A stretch of 64,000 nucleotides of DNA, from positions 33,238,501 through 33,302,500 of the forward strand of contig NC_079879.1 in the NCBI RefSeq assembly GCF_029227915.1. The letters are read 5' to 3'. The notes under the pieces are model-generated. The model made no database searches. It had not been told where the DNA came from and worked only from the letters and a program-made list of their open reading frames with translations. Shown here piece by piece: positions 22,708-35,790 of this stretch; position 1 is the stretch's first letter, and each line of letters begins with the position of its first letter. The translations under genes were made by a program, and so were the position numbers. Source of the DNA: Hydractinia symbiolongicarpus (lineage: Eukaryota; Cnidaria; Hydrozoa; Anthoathecata; Hydractiniidae).

Positions 22708-25700
22708 ATGCCACTGAATTTTATATTTTTTCTACTGGCCGCGACCTTGTGCTTTGCTCATCCTGATCAAGGTAAGCAGAGTCATCTAGTGAGTAAACAA
22801 TGTCTCTTCAGATAGATAACACTGCAAGTATTCTTCCTCTAGTACAGTGGCGAAACAACAACTTAGACAATGTTTTGAATGAAACAATTAAAATCGAGAA
22901 AAGATCGGTACCTAAAGATCGACGTTTTATCTGGAGAACAAAAATCGTCCCTTTCACTTTAAAAAATTTAGGTATGTCTTTAATTGCTATTTTAGTCACA
23001 AGGATCATAAGGTATCTTATACATTTAAGATGGGTGGCTTTTTCTTCGATTACCCTTATTCTGCTGATATTTTGTCATTAGAAAATGTCCAATCGTGATC
23101 AAATGAATAAGTAAAAACAGTTTCTGCTACACAGCGTAAAACTAACAATCTTTCTTAAAGTTATTTTGCTTAGCCTAGAATCGAAAGATTAAAGGCAGAT
23201 AAGTATTTTTTCTATAAGTACGTAGTTATAACTAGTCGTATATGTTTGCATTCAACAGCCATCCTGGCTCATAGACTGACAAACAGGCATTGCTATCATA
23301 TAGACTAGTCTTTAGCGCGAGGAAAATTCGTATTTCGTATGTATTTTCTGCTTTATTCCTTCGTGACCGCCTGTTGGTAAAAAGAAGTGAAATTACACTG
23401 CAACGGTGTTTCAGCACTATTTTCATCAGAATGAAGGTATTTTAAACAGCAGTTACCACACTAGTTTCGTCACTTTATTATTATTATTATTATTATTATT
23501 ATTGACAGCGTTCAGCCATAAACGCATTATTAGTACTAGGTTGTATATCCTGTAAATAAGACTTGATAATTACCATAAACGTCGTCAAAAAATAAAAAAA
23601 TAAAAAAATTTTAACATTTAATCTCACACACCGATATTGACAACAATAACTATGATTAATATGGAAGATACCTTTTTGTTATGTTGATATAGAAGATGAT
23701 GATATTGACGTGATATTACAAGCCATGCAGACGATTGCTGACGCAAGCTGTGTAAACTTTAAAGAAAGAAAGTCTGAGCAGAACTGGGTAGAGTTTAGCG
23801 CTGACAAAAAAGGGTTTGTGATTTATTTACAATATCTAACTTTAAATTTGTGGCTTTTGGTCACTTGATAATTTTTTTATGAAAAAGATGATGTTGTTAA
23901 TATGGTTCCAAGTTATACTATTCTTTGCCACTTAGCAATTGGCAAGTCTCCAGTTTTTAAGGAGTGCATTATACATTCTGTTTAGAACCATTACTGCAGT
24001 AGGGAAACAAACCTCGCGAAAGAACGAGCAGAAAGTGGTTTTTCAAGAAAAAGATTTCCAAGAAATAGGAAACGTCCTTAGAGAAATAATGAATGTTCTT
24101 GGTTATTACAACGAATATAATAGACCAGATAGAAATCTAATTGTCAACGTTTACATGGACAATCTTCGAGTTGGTAAGTAATGTTTTAAAAACATTTCAA
24201 TCATTTTGTTTATTTGAAAGCTTTGCCTCTCCTTCAACAAGCCATTTCTTATTCATAATGTCTGTATAAGACCCTATTTAATCCAAAACTATAATTAGAA
24301 AATTAGCATTACGAACCTATTTTTTCCTCTTTTTCACAGATCTTCCTACGGAAATGGACAGGCTTGAGCGGGATGTTTCAGATGAGCTTGGTCTGAAATA
24401 TGATCTTGATTCAGTAACACAATATAACTCTGAACGGTTAGCCAGTGCAAAAGGTCTACATGTAATTACTCCTCGACTTGAAGATTATCTCAGGCCAGGT
24501 GGAGAAGGAGACCTTAGCAGCAATGATGTGGTAGCACTGAATAGATATTACGACTGTAAAAGTAAGGACGTTAGTTTATATCTCATAATCCCAATGTAGA
24601 TATTCTATTATACCGGATGTGTTCAGGATTCACGGTTTCTGCCCATTTTCGGTTTTCGACGATTTAACTTCTTTTATTCAGCGTTTAATTAAAAATGATA
24701 ACATTTTGGAACACTAGAAATCTCATGCTATTCATTGATAAAAACTGTGTTTTAAAAATCGTTCGGGAGTTTACTCCTCGGTTACGTTCTTTGTATAAAT
24801 TCAGCTATATCGGTCAGGCCCGGAATTTACGGGAAACCGCGCCTTTTTAGTTTCCGGCGATTAAACTGCTTTTATTCGGTGTCTGATCATACATACAACT
24901 GAATTTATTTAAATCAAGATGCAAAAGTTTGTCGTAACTGTTTTAACGTTTTTTAGTATATTTAGTAAATCTTGTAAGAGTTGTCATTCAATATTATAGT
25001 CTTAGGAGACATAGTTGTAAGCATAAGATATTTTATTTTATTTTTCGCATAGACATACACATTTATATGGGCCTGTATTTCAACTTTTGCTCACTTAAGG
25101 ATTCAAGTCCTTTAGTTATGTTTATATAGACCAGCAGGCTTAATAGGTGAGATTTAACTTTTCACAACTAAAGTAGTTTTGTCGCACGAATAATTTTGTG
25201 TGTGTCTAGACAATTTCTTCTGACGTGCATTCTTTTATGTGTTTTTTTTATCATAAAAAAAGCTTTTTACATTTTAAAATCCAGGCGGCCACGTGCGCCA
25301 AGTTATTTATCAACACTGCCTGCAATTTTTAAAAGGCAATATTAGATTGTATAGCGCCTAAGCAGAAAAAAGACTCGGCTGTTTTTTTGTCGGAATATTC
25401 CCCATATTTACTTCCTCGTAATATGTGTTACCACGGCAACAATAACAAAATAGACATTTACTGTGGATTCACTACAGCGAAGTTTAACCAGAAAACAAAA
25501 GTTTTAGCATACGTTTGACGGTATCTTGGTGAAAAAAACGACTATTTTTGCGACAAGTTCATGCAAGCTTTCGCCCGCTTCGTGCGAGCATGATCACACA
25601 AACAAAATCCATTTTTTCATTTATTTACTCATATGTAAATTCAGAACGTAAATTAATTTCAAATATACAAACATGTGTCTGTGTATCTAACCAGATTTTA

Positions 25701-28700
25701 ACAACACAAACCAAACACAAGATTACTTTTGTGGTTTCTAGATTCAGTTAAGGGTGGCTGGAGCTCTTGGTTCAGTGGTCAGTGTTTTATGAAGGGAAAA
25801 ACGTGTGTTAAAAATGCGCAAAGATACTGCACAGTGGATGATTTAAAAAAATGCCCCAACGCAGACAAAGATGGTTTGGAAATCAAGGACGAAGAATGCG
25901 ATAAAAGTTTATGCAACGGTAATGCAATATAAATAAAATTCGTTTAGTTTCAGGAATTATTTTACCTTCCGTTGTTGAACCGTATGTTTAAAGGATGAAG
26001 AATTTAGTCATTAATGTTTTTTAAATCCCAGGTTGATAGATTATATTTTGATATTAAAGTTTTTCATATACGCTTGCTTTTTGTTTAGTGGAAGAAGAGG
26101 ATAAAATTCGAAATAAAATAAACACTCCTCTTTGTTCTTTAATCAAAATATCTTTTCTTTTAGTACCTGTTGCTGGTGAATGGGGAACGTGGACTGTTTG
26201 GGATAAATGTCCTGCAGCTGCGGGCGCTATCAAAATAGTTAAACGCAGGCGACTTTGTGATTCACCTCCTCCTAAGAATGGCGGAAAAGAATGTAGTGGC
26301 AAAAGCGAAGAAAGGAAAACCTGCCGAAATGATCCACCAATAAAAGGTAAACTTTTCTGCTAATTTAAAAAAATTAAAAACTGGTCTATATCACATAATA
26401 TAATATAAGAGCTCCAAGCTATAACTTTCATGACAGGTGTAAAGATGATTTGGTGCATTTACATAAAACAAAGCAAACTTGTTTGTGCATGGTTGCTTTA
26501 TTGTAATTAGCTACACAATTCATATACGCATCATTTTATTTTAAGAATTGGAAATTTGCATGAAATTTTATGGTGAAACTATACTGTATCTTAGTCCTCC
26601 AAAAAAGTCAATATAAAGTTTACAACCACAAATAAATCGCCACGAAAGTCTTCATGATTATTTGTAATTATAGGGATAAACGATTGTACGTTCGAATTCA
26701 ACAACTGTTTTTGGCGCGATGAAAGCGCCAATCCCAGGTTTATGTTTCGCAGATATAGAACTGAGCGTAGACGCAAAAAAACAGGACCACTTGCAGATCA
26801 CACCAAAAAAACTCGTACGTACAAACCTTGATTATTTTTCAGTTTATTTTTCTAGCTAAATAAAACATTTATCGCGGATAGTAGCAATTCTATTTATAGC
26901 CAAAGGATTTTACATGATTGCCCAATCTGGTTTTCCTGCAGAAAAAGGAGATATCGCCGTTCTCCGCAGTCCCTTTCAGAATCCCACCACTGGGACTGGA
27001 GTATGTTTGAAATTTTGGTTTCATATGTATGGTTCACAACAAGGTACACTGGAGGTCGTGATGGTGCGACGAACAAAAGAAATGGAAAGTGTCAAAGAAA
27101 TACCATCAAATGATTACGGAGATAATTGGATTCCCGAAGAAACTTGTTTGGAAAATTCGAAGGTTTTCGCAGTACGTATGCCCCACGAAACCCCTTATCA
27201 ATTTAAATCTTATTACAATTTCTGTTTTTACCCCTCAAGCTGTGTGTGTGTGTGTGTTTGTGTGTGTGACAGGGGTGAGGGAGTTTGTTGAAGGGTGGCT
27301 TTAGGTAGAGGTTTACTATAAGGGCTTAAGAAGGTTAAAAGGTTTAGAAACAATTCAAGTCTTTAGGGGATGAGTATTATTAGAGAGAGGAAGTAACAGC
27401 TAAAAAGAGGAATTACTGCATACACAAAGACCAAATAATTTCTGCTGATCTAAACATCTGATTTAGGTTGAATTTCACGCGAAAAGAAGTGCTTCTGATG
27501 TGTCCGATATAGCCATTGATGATGTTTATTTCGAGCGCGGAAGTTGCTGCGATGGTAGGATAATAGCCACTCATTATATGAATGCAGGTCTAATATATGG
27601 AAGGCAGCAAAATAAAACCCTAATTTTCTTTTTCAGACGGAATTATTGTGAAAAGAGGAAAGGCCAAAGATAAAAAAGGTAGTCGTACTTCTGTTATTTG
27701 TTATGTTTCGGTACTTTCTTGTCATCTATATTATCGAAACTCATAGGCTGGAAAAGAAAGCTTGGGTATAGCGCTAAGCGAGGTAGAGTCACTCCTAAAC
27801 CAGGTAAGAAATTGTACTATATATTCTATACCAACGATTATGTTAGCATTTCAACGCTCGAAACAAAACTTTCCTATCTTACCTGCACTGTTTTATCAAA
27901 TTTCTAAGCAAAATGATACGTTCAAAGTAAACGACTAGTAGAAAAATCATGGCAGAGCTGATACTCGCTTGACAATCGTTGCAATTTGTTGAAATTCAAA
28001 ACGAGTTTAAAACTCAAAGTGAAGCGCCAACTGCTTTAAGAGTTTTGCGATTATAGAAACCATTTCCGAGCAGAGCTATGCAGATTAGTTTTTTACCGAT
28101 GCAAATAAAAGGGATCTTTAAAACTATGATCCTGACAGGAGCAAAACATTAACGAAGTTACTTGCCAGAGATTTCTATTGGTCATGAGAAAGCATTTTTA
28201 CTTTCTGGAAACAAACTGCGGTTTGGCTTTTTGCTAAACTAAGTATTTCTGATATTCAAGGATGTTTGTAACAAACTATTTAAACGTATACTCTCAATCT
28301 CAAAAGCTGTCATGTGAAGAACAGACAAAACATGTCTCATTAATAGCCGTATTATTCCAATTGAATAAATTACGCTAATTGCAAATATGTTGGTTCTTTG
28401 ATTTTTGTCCACACATGATTTTTGTGTTTAGTTGCACGTGGTTGTTTTCGTGATTTGGAAGGTACCATGAAACCTTTTCCATATTATACTGAATTGCCAC
28501 AAAGAAAAGGATTGGACATTGTAGCAGAGTGTGTCAGACTTGTCCAAGACCTACTCTACAGTGTAAAGGTTAGAAATTAATTGGAGTTAATAAAAAGGGA
28601 AAATTGGTAATTTTGTCCTGCACGATTTTTACATGTTTGAGAAGTGAAAAATGGTTCCTCACAGACATTAAAATTTAAAAACGTTTTGTAAAAATGTTGT

Positions 28701-28891
28701 AACGTTGTCTCTTCATTGACCTAACGTATATCATCTTGCAGGTTATTGGAGTGAAGGAAAATGAATGCTGGTACGGTCCAGTGGAAGAAATAAATGTGGA
28801 GATGTACGGAAAATCAACAGAATGCAAAACAAACGAATTGAAAAAACTAATTGGAGGAAAAGATAGCGTTTTTGTTTACGACCTAAAGTGA
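22708..28891 (+). CDS. Astacin-like pseudoprotease with two TSP1, MAM and C-terminal Cys domain (zinc site lost)
   Basis: Fourteen exons: 22708-22771, 22843-22971, 23693-23813, 23986-24173, 24340-24561, 25742-25918, 26164-26346, 26674-26814, 26900-27171, 27467-27554, 27637-27678, 27747-27803, 28432-28568, 28742-28891; 656 residues, frame open throughout. Signal peptide MPLNFIFFLLAATLCFA; dibasic KR at 41-42. The astacin fold is recognisable (DASCVNF, YYDCK), but the zinc motif at 137-151 reads REIMNVLGYYNEYNR. All three His are replaced (Arg, Asn, Asn) while Glu and the terminal Arg remain, and the Met-turn reads SVTQY. So it should not bind zinc or cleave. TSP1 at 242-300 and 301-361, MAM 362-528 (with NDCTFEFNNCFW), two short basic linker exons (529-561) absent from the paralogue, then the C-terminal domain (GCFRD, ECWYG) 562-656. 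Intact splice sites and frame argue for a functional inactive protein such as a binding partner or decoy. Confidence 0.85.
23476..23513. repeat. (TTA)n microsatellite
   Basis: About twelve TTA repeats in intron 2 of the plus-strand astacin-like gene. Confidence 0.85.
27238..27268. repeat. (GT)n microsatellite
   Basis: Run of TG/GT dinucleotides in the intron that splits the MAM domain, shortly after the donor at 27172. Confidence 0.85.
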
Positions 28892-29112
28892 ACAAGCGAC
28901 TAAAAATAATTGTAAAGAAATTCTTTCAGAAATGTTTTATTTATTTTATTAATCTTTTTCTGACTTAAAACCTTTCTGACATATAACTTAACATGCTCTT
29001 GCGTATCTCCTTCGACAAACAGAGGCTTCATAAAGCAACTGTGAAACCCTTTGCAATCGAAATATTTCTCCCACAATATGACTATTTGATAACAAAAAGT
29101 TTATTCCTTGCT

Positions 29113-29118
29113 AATAAA
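29113..29118 (+). terminator. Candidate polyadenylation signal for the pseudo-astacin gene
   Basis: First clear AATAAA downstream of the stop at 28891, about 220 bp away. A closer variant signal may be used instead. Confidence 0.35.
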
Positions 29119-31559
29119 GCCAGAACCAGATGTCTGCTAATATAGTTAGGCCCTGATATCTATATTGTTTTTACGCAAATAAAACGTCCCTGGAAGAGTT
29201 ATTTGAATCTTTCTATCGAAAAAGGCCAATTAACCCTTAAAGTACGGCTCCTGGAAATAAACGGGTTTGGCAAAAGCTACCTCAACTTTAGACCGCAAAA
29301 ACTCCTAAGGTGCTCCACATCCACAAAGATGAATTGAGATACACAACGCTACCAAACAAAAGCAGTCTATGTCTTGTTCTTCTCCATCAACTACGGCTCA
29401 AACTTTGTGAAGCTGATTAGTTGCCGGCGGAAGAAAGAAGGGTTTTTTCGAAAATCCGTTGAGACAGTAGGGTTAACTGCGGTACTAAAGATTAAAAATT
29501 TCCGTTTAACGATGAGAACGTGATGTCGGGTTAAAACTTCGTCTAATTGATTAATTCTAAGAAATCTCGCCTTCAACGTCTAGCAAAATTAAGTGAAAAA
29601 TTGTTTAAAACGAGAGTTGTCACACAACTTAGTAAACACACAAAATTGCAGTGAGACGTTTTTTAGCTTTTTTTTAATGTCGCGACATTCTGTTATGCAA
29701 ATTTAGAAAAGAATTAAAATTACGTGTAAGTCATTCAACAAGGAAAAAAAATTATTATAATGGCGCTTAAGGAAAATGCGTGTAAGTGTTATTTTCGTTT
29801 AAATAACACAGGTTTCCAAATTTGTACATTTATTTTGCCATTTTTAGGAGAAATTTCTGTTAGAATAAGGACTCAGTCACAAAAGCTATAACTCAGTAAT
29901 CTTACTTAGTGCAATTTACAAATAATTCTCAAAGGTAATGCTACACTACAATCTTCACTTCAGTTTAAAGTCTCGTTTCCATTTGACTGCATTTTTAGTA
30001 GTAACATTAAAAGCTTACAAACTCAGTGGCGGATTTAGGGTATGTCAAGCTAGTCGGGTGGACGTACTTAATTTTCATCAAAAGCATGGTTGTTGCAATT
30101 TCAAAAAAGTATTTCGCTTAAGCACAGAAATTTTCCGGGGCGGCTTTCATAATATGCTGCGAGTTGAATTTCTGTAGAATTTCTACACATAATACACACA
30201 TACATGTTTTATATAGTTGAGCGCATATTCATCAATGATGTGGCGTAACACGTAAGATACTGCTCATTTATCCTGCGACTACTTTGCATGTTGTCTTATT
30301 AGGGGGCACAAAATTCATTTATTTGCTTTAATTCACTGTAAAAATTGTAGCGTATACCCCGTAATTCAATCTCGCTGTACTTCGACTTACTTGTTGTATT
30401 AAGGGGTGAAAATTATAAATAATGGTAACATATGACCGTAAAAAGCATAAACCCCCGTAATTTTAACACGAGTAAGTCAAATAAGGCTAGAATATTCATT
30501 AAGGGGTAGTGGCTTGCGAAATACCGTTAAAAACCGTTAAAAACAAAAACAAATTATGCTTTACTTCGTCGCACAATAGTTCTTCGCAACAAAAACAAAA
30601 TAGTAAACAATATATTTACTTTTGAAGACTTGTTATCAAGGTCATAAAAACAGCAAAGAAGTAAGAACTTGACAAAAATTGTACAACTACCCCCTGATAA
30701 ATTTATTGCGACTGACTTGTGAAGAGATTTCCATGCTGAATTGAATATGAAACTTTAAAGCCACAGCTAGCTAGCATGTGTGGTGTTCTTACAAAGTTTT
30801 TTTGTCAGTTGGAGAAAAAAAACGCATGATGTTTTTTCATTAAAGTTTTGCTTTTAGTTAAGTTGGATAAAGAAAGTTGTTGTGCTTGGCAATACGAATT
30901 TCCGAATTAAAAGCAGATGGGAAGTGGAATAAGCTGCTCCTTATAAATCAACGACTTTAGTTTAAAAGAATGGTTTACTTTACAAGACTTCGAAAAATAC
31001 TATTTCCTGATGAACTTTGTTTATCGATGGATAGTGTTTAGGTAGAAGTAGATTTTTTAATGTTTCTAATGTGTTTTAGCTAGTTAAAATGCAGATAAAT
31101 TGTGCAGAAAAACTTTTGTACTATTTTTGAACTAGTAAGATAAAAAATCACTAAGCTATAAAATTTTTGTTAGTTATATAAAAACGGAAAATGGCTTATT
31201 CACATAAAAAAATGTAACTTATATTTTATAAAATATAATTTTATGTTGTCTTATATAATTTTTTTTCTGCTTTTTTTTCTTACACATTGTTTCTACTTAA
31301 ACCTCAGTATAAAACTGGCTAATATATAGACCTGTCCCTGCTTGGTTTTCCTCATATTGTCTTTATTGTATTTTTAAAATGGAATTTTATGCACTGAGTA
31401 AAAAACACCCTTAAACGCCTTTCTTAGTGACTTTGTAAAAAAATGGACTAGCTTGTAAACCCTATTTGGTATGCGCTTTTTTGGCCCTTGTAAGTATGGA
31501 GGGGGGGGGGCAAAAAGTGCCCGCGGGCTGTAACTTTTGTTCAGTTTGGTTTTAAGTGA

Positions 31560-32010
31560 CGAAGCTTGGTACAAAGAAGCATCAATATGTTGTGACTTAA
31601 TTAATAAAATTAATAATTTAAGTTGACATGTCATCAGAGGAAGTGATGACGTCATAACGAGACAATGGTTGAAGAAAGTATGTCTTTCTTGAAAATTCTT
31701 GTTTTTGTATCTTTTATAAAACTATTTACAGTACTAGTAGGCAACTTTTCTGTCATTTTTAGTTATCTTTGGATGGTCAAAATGATATTTACGATAATGT
31801 TAGTTTTTGCCTTTGTCCTCAGTAATCATGAAATTTCCCACCTTAGGACGAAGAGGCATCAATATGTTGTGAGTTAATTAGTGACAAAATATTTAGGTTG
31901 ACATGTCATCACAGGAAGTAATGACGTCATAATGAGACAATGGTTTAAGAAAATGTGTCTTTCTTGGAAATTCTCGTTTTTTATCTTTTTTAAAACTATT
32001 TACAGTATTA
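31560..32010. repeat. Diverged tandem duplication, about 285-bp period
   Basis: The block containing GCATCAATATGTTGTGA, TTGACATGTCATCA, ATGACGTCATAA and TTTAAAACTATTTACAGTA variants occurs at about 31560-31735 and again at about 31845-32010 in the same order and orientation. No coding role is seen. Confidence 0.6.
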
Positions 32011-34256
32011 GTCATTAAAAAAGTAATATAAGAATGCAAGATATTATTAGAAACATTAACAGGCTGTATAAAGACAAAGGATTTCTCTAAGGAGAAGATG
32101 GAAATCGATTAGAATTCAAATCTTCGAGTGTTTTCTTTGCAAAAACTATATTTGAGAACCTTACTCTAAGTAGCTGTCATGGAATAAAAACTTTGTATAT
32201 TTATTGGCACTTATATCAGTAGCTACTCAATAAAGAGAATTTAGATTGACATTGGCGAAAATGATCTATGACGTTATTATATGACAATAGAAATAGAGAA
32301 CTAGGAAATTTCAAATATTCCGGTCTGTAAATTACCAATATTCTGGTCTGCAAATTACACAGTATGTATGTCAACATTGTATGATGACTTTTTGTCACTA
32401 TCTCATACATAATCCCATATTCATACAACTGGTTAGTTTAGAAAGCATTTATTTTTAGCACTACAGTAAAAAGTTGATATGACCACCTGTCAAACAGGAC
32501 AAAGTGACATTGACAGGACCATTTTTGGAAATATATTTTTTTATTTTTCGAAAGTCCAATAAAAGTTAGAAAAAGTCACAAAATTTCGCACTTTTTGCAA
32601 CACCCCCCCCCCCATACCAAATAGGGTTAAATTCCTGTATCCGCCCCTGAAACTTTTTTGCTAAAGTGAGTGTATTTTTACAAAATCAGAGTTCTTGTCA
32701 AGTCCATAAGCGCTAACAAAATACCCTGTGAGTTTTTTTAGTTGATAAACTCCATGAGTTAAATATTTACAATAACAATAAAGCGCATGTGTAGTTTTAC
32801 GGGATTCAGAAAAAAAATAAATGAAAAGGATTCATCACTGAAACGGCGAATGATCATGTCTTAGTATTTTTAGGCTCAGCATCACGAGAAAAGGTAAAGA
32901 TACGATAAATCTTTTTATGCACACGGACGATAAAAAAACAGAAGTATGTTGCGATATATATTAAGTCGCGTACTCTAAAACCGATAATAAAGCTTGCAAC
33001 AATACAATAAAACGAACAGTTTTATCACCTTCCATGGACACATGAATAATTTAAAAAAGAAATGAAATATAAAATATAAAATCCGTCCTCATTTACGCGC
33101 CTTGATTTTCCTTTCCTTAAATCGCTTATATTTTTCATCGCTTTGTTCAATTTTTTTTTCAAAAAAGTCTCTTTTTATTATTTTTTGACGAGAAGGGATT
33201 TTTTTGTATTTTAACGTATTTAATAAATCATTGTGAGCACTTGTCATCTTTCATTGAGAAGGAGGACGTGACAAAATTATTTCGCTAGATAAAAGTTTTG
33301 CAATTTTTTTGCCAAAATATGTTATCTGTATTATGAAAACTATACATTGGGAAAAAAGTGTGAAAATTAAATAATTTTACACATTCGTAGAAATGTGTGA
33401 TTTGGTATGGGCTGCGTTCTGTCATGGTGGTAACGAAAAGTTGAAAGGCGTGCGAATAGTATCAAAATCGAAGCCAACCACAAATAGCGCGCTATATTGA
33501 CCAAAAGTTTTTGTTTATGTATTGTTTTTTTGCGTATAGCAGCGTTTTTTTCTTTTGTTGTTTTCTTATTATCATGTATCTTTATATACTATACCCAAAA
33601 TAATGAAACCAGTAGATATATATTCTATTCGAATTTCGAGATATCTCGCATCAAATGAGGGTGTTCATTGTTTTGAAATGATTGCTTTGATTTACTGTAT
33701 GTTGACAATGTTATAATGTTTGAAATTGACTCGAGTTGTGTGCGCTCCAGCCATATCTCAGTTATCGAAAAATAGTCATAACTTTTAATATGATTTAATT
33801 TATCATCATCTCTTTCTCTAAGTTTATGCCTTAATATTTTATACCAAATTTTATCATTGTATATTGTATATTTGAATGAATGCATTTTAATTATTTATCA
33901 TCATAGTGTCGTGTGGGTGTTCAAACCGCTTCAGTTCTTGTTGTTTTTACATGAGACATTAGAAATTCGATTATTTATTGATAATATTTATTTTATTAAT
34001 CATAATATTTTATGATAAAACTTGGACATCCATGTGTACGTGTACAAATTAAGCATTTTTTCAAAAATCATTACATATCCAAGTCATTTTCGCCTGAAAT
34101 GTTTTTGTTTAATCAGATATCTTTTGTATTGTTATAAAGAAAATCATATAATCGGATGATAATATCTAAACGGGTTCACTATGGTAGCAAAATTAAACTG
34201 TTGTGAAATAATTGAAGACTGAGATTATCACGTAGGTTTTCAAAAAAATCAAGACA

Positions 34257-35006
34257 TCTATATAATAATACGCTAAGTTTGTCTGTCTGTCTGTCTGACA
34301 GGCAAAGTGGATGTCTTCATTTCCCTTTGATGTTGCCGAAAAATGCATGTCTATTATGTTAATTCCTTAAACCCTAATATCTCTGCATCCTTTTGTCAAA
34401 AGTACACGATCCTATACATTATTTGATCAGCGTTTCAAGATCTATACGATAAAGGCATTAGATATATAAAATTTTGCAAAAAAAGTTGGTGTGCGGGTCT
34501 TTGCTGACGTCAGCAAAATTTTTAAACCCTCATCGAAAGTACATGATCATATACATTTTCTTGATCAGCATCTTAAGCTCTACACAATAGAGGCGACGTA
34601 AAAACAGGGTTCTAATTTTTTTTTATGGATGGTTGCTGACGTCATCAAAATTTAAATGACGCTTTTCTTTCGTTTTTAATCTCCACGAGCCTATACATTT
34701 TCTTGATCAGCGTTTCAAGAGCTATAACATGAATGCAAAGGATATACAAATTTCGAAAAAATAATTTTCTGTACTTTTATTAGCAAAATTTTTAAACCCG
34801 TAAATCTCATTAACCATTCATCAAAAGCACGTGATTACATACATTTTCTTGATCAGCGCTTTAAGGTCTACACAATAAAGGCAGCGTAAAAACAAGGTTC
34901 TAATTTTTTTTGCAGATGGGTTGCTGACGTCATCAAAATTCATATGGCGCTTATTTTTCAATTTTATCCTGCTTCAGTGGATTTTTCCACGGGCTTTATC
35001 GACTAG
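34257..35006 (+). mobile_element. Helitron-like non-autonomous unit B1
   Basis: Starts with TCTATATAATAATACGC after an A and ends with CTAG at 35003-35006, preceded by the hairpin GTGGATTTTTCCAC and CGGGCTTTATCGA. Same family as the 6.7-9.0 kb array but in the opposite orientation. No Rep/helicase ORF. Confidence 0.6.
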
Positions 35007-35386
35007 TCTCTTGTAATAATACAGAGACTGTGTGTGTTTGTAACAGGCAAAGTGGATGTCTTCATTTTCCTTTGATGTTGCCGAAAAAGTTATTTCTAAT
35101 ATGTTAAATTTTTTGACGTTAGGGCGCGACGAAAATAACACTACTTTAACGTCAATATCCTATATTAAATTAATGAAGCCATTACAGTGCACCATTCGTC
35201 AATAGCACATGATCATATATATTTTCTTGATCAGCCCTTTAAGCTCTACACAATATAATCAACGTGAAAACAAGGTTCTAATTTATTTTTTGTGGATCGG
35301 TTGCTGACGTCATCAAAATTCAAATAACGCTTCTTTTTCATTTTTATCCTGCCTCAGTGGATTTTTCCACGGGCTTTATCGACTAG
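35007..35386 (+). mobile_element. Helitron-like non-autonomous unit B2
   Basis: Begins TCTCTTGTAATAATACAG directly after the CTAG of B1 and ends with hairpin plus CTAG at 35383-35386. A short internally deleted relative. Confidence 0.6.
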
Positions 35387-35790
35387 TCCATATAATAATA
35401 CGCCAGTTTGTCTGTGACTTTTGCAAAGTGGATAAAATTTCTTTGATAAAGTCTATAAATATCGCCTATAAATTTGTTCTGTGAATTAGCAAACTTTGAC
35501 GTTAGAGCAATATTGACGTCAAAGGAAAGTATATTAAAGGCTGAAATACACTATCATTTTTCAATGATCATTTTCCAATTATCATTGAAAAATGACAGTG
35601 TATAACAGAAAAAAATGCCATTTTTTACACTCCAATTTCCAATGATTTCAACTTTTAATTTTTCAATGACATTTTTTTCTATTGTTTTAAATCAAAACCA
35701 TTGTTTTCACACACGTGTTTGTTGCACGCGATGTAGTTTAGGCGTAAACATAGATAAAAACAAAGATTTGAACAAGTAATTCACCCGAGA

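Larger units (their letters stand above)
28892..34256. other. Long intergenic stretch without recognised genes
   Basis: AT-rich, with homopolymer runs (G-run near 31501, C-run near 32603). Open frames such as 29938-30177 and 31665-31877 show no domain, signal or splice logic. One diverged tandem duplication (31560-32010) is listed separately. Confidence 0.4.
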
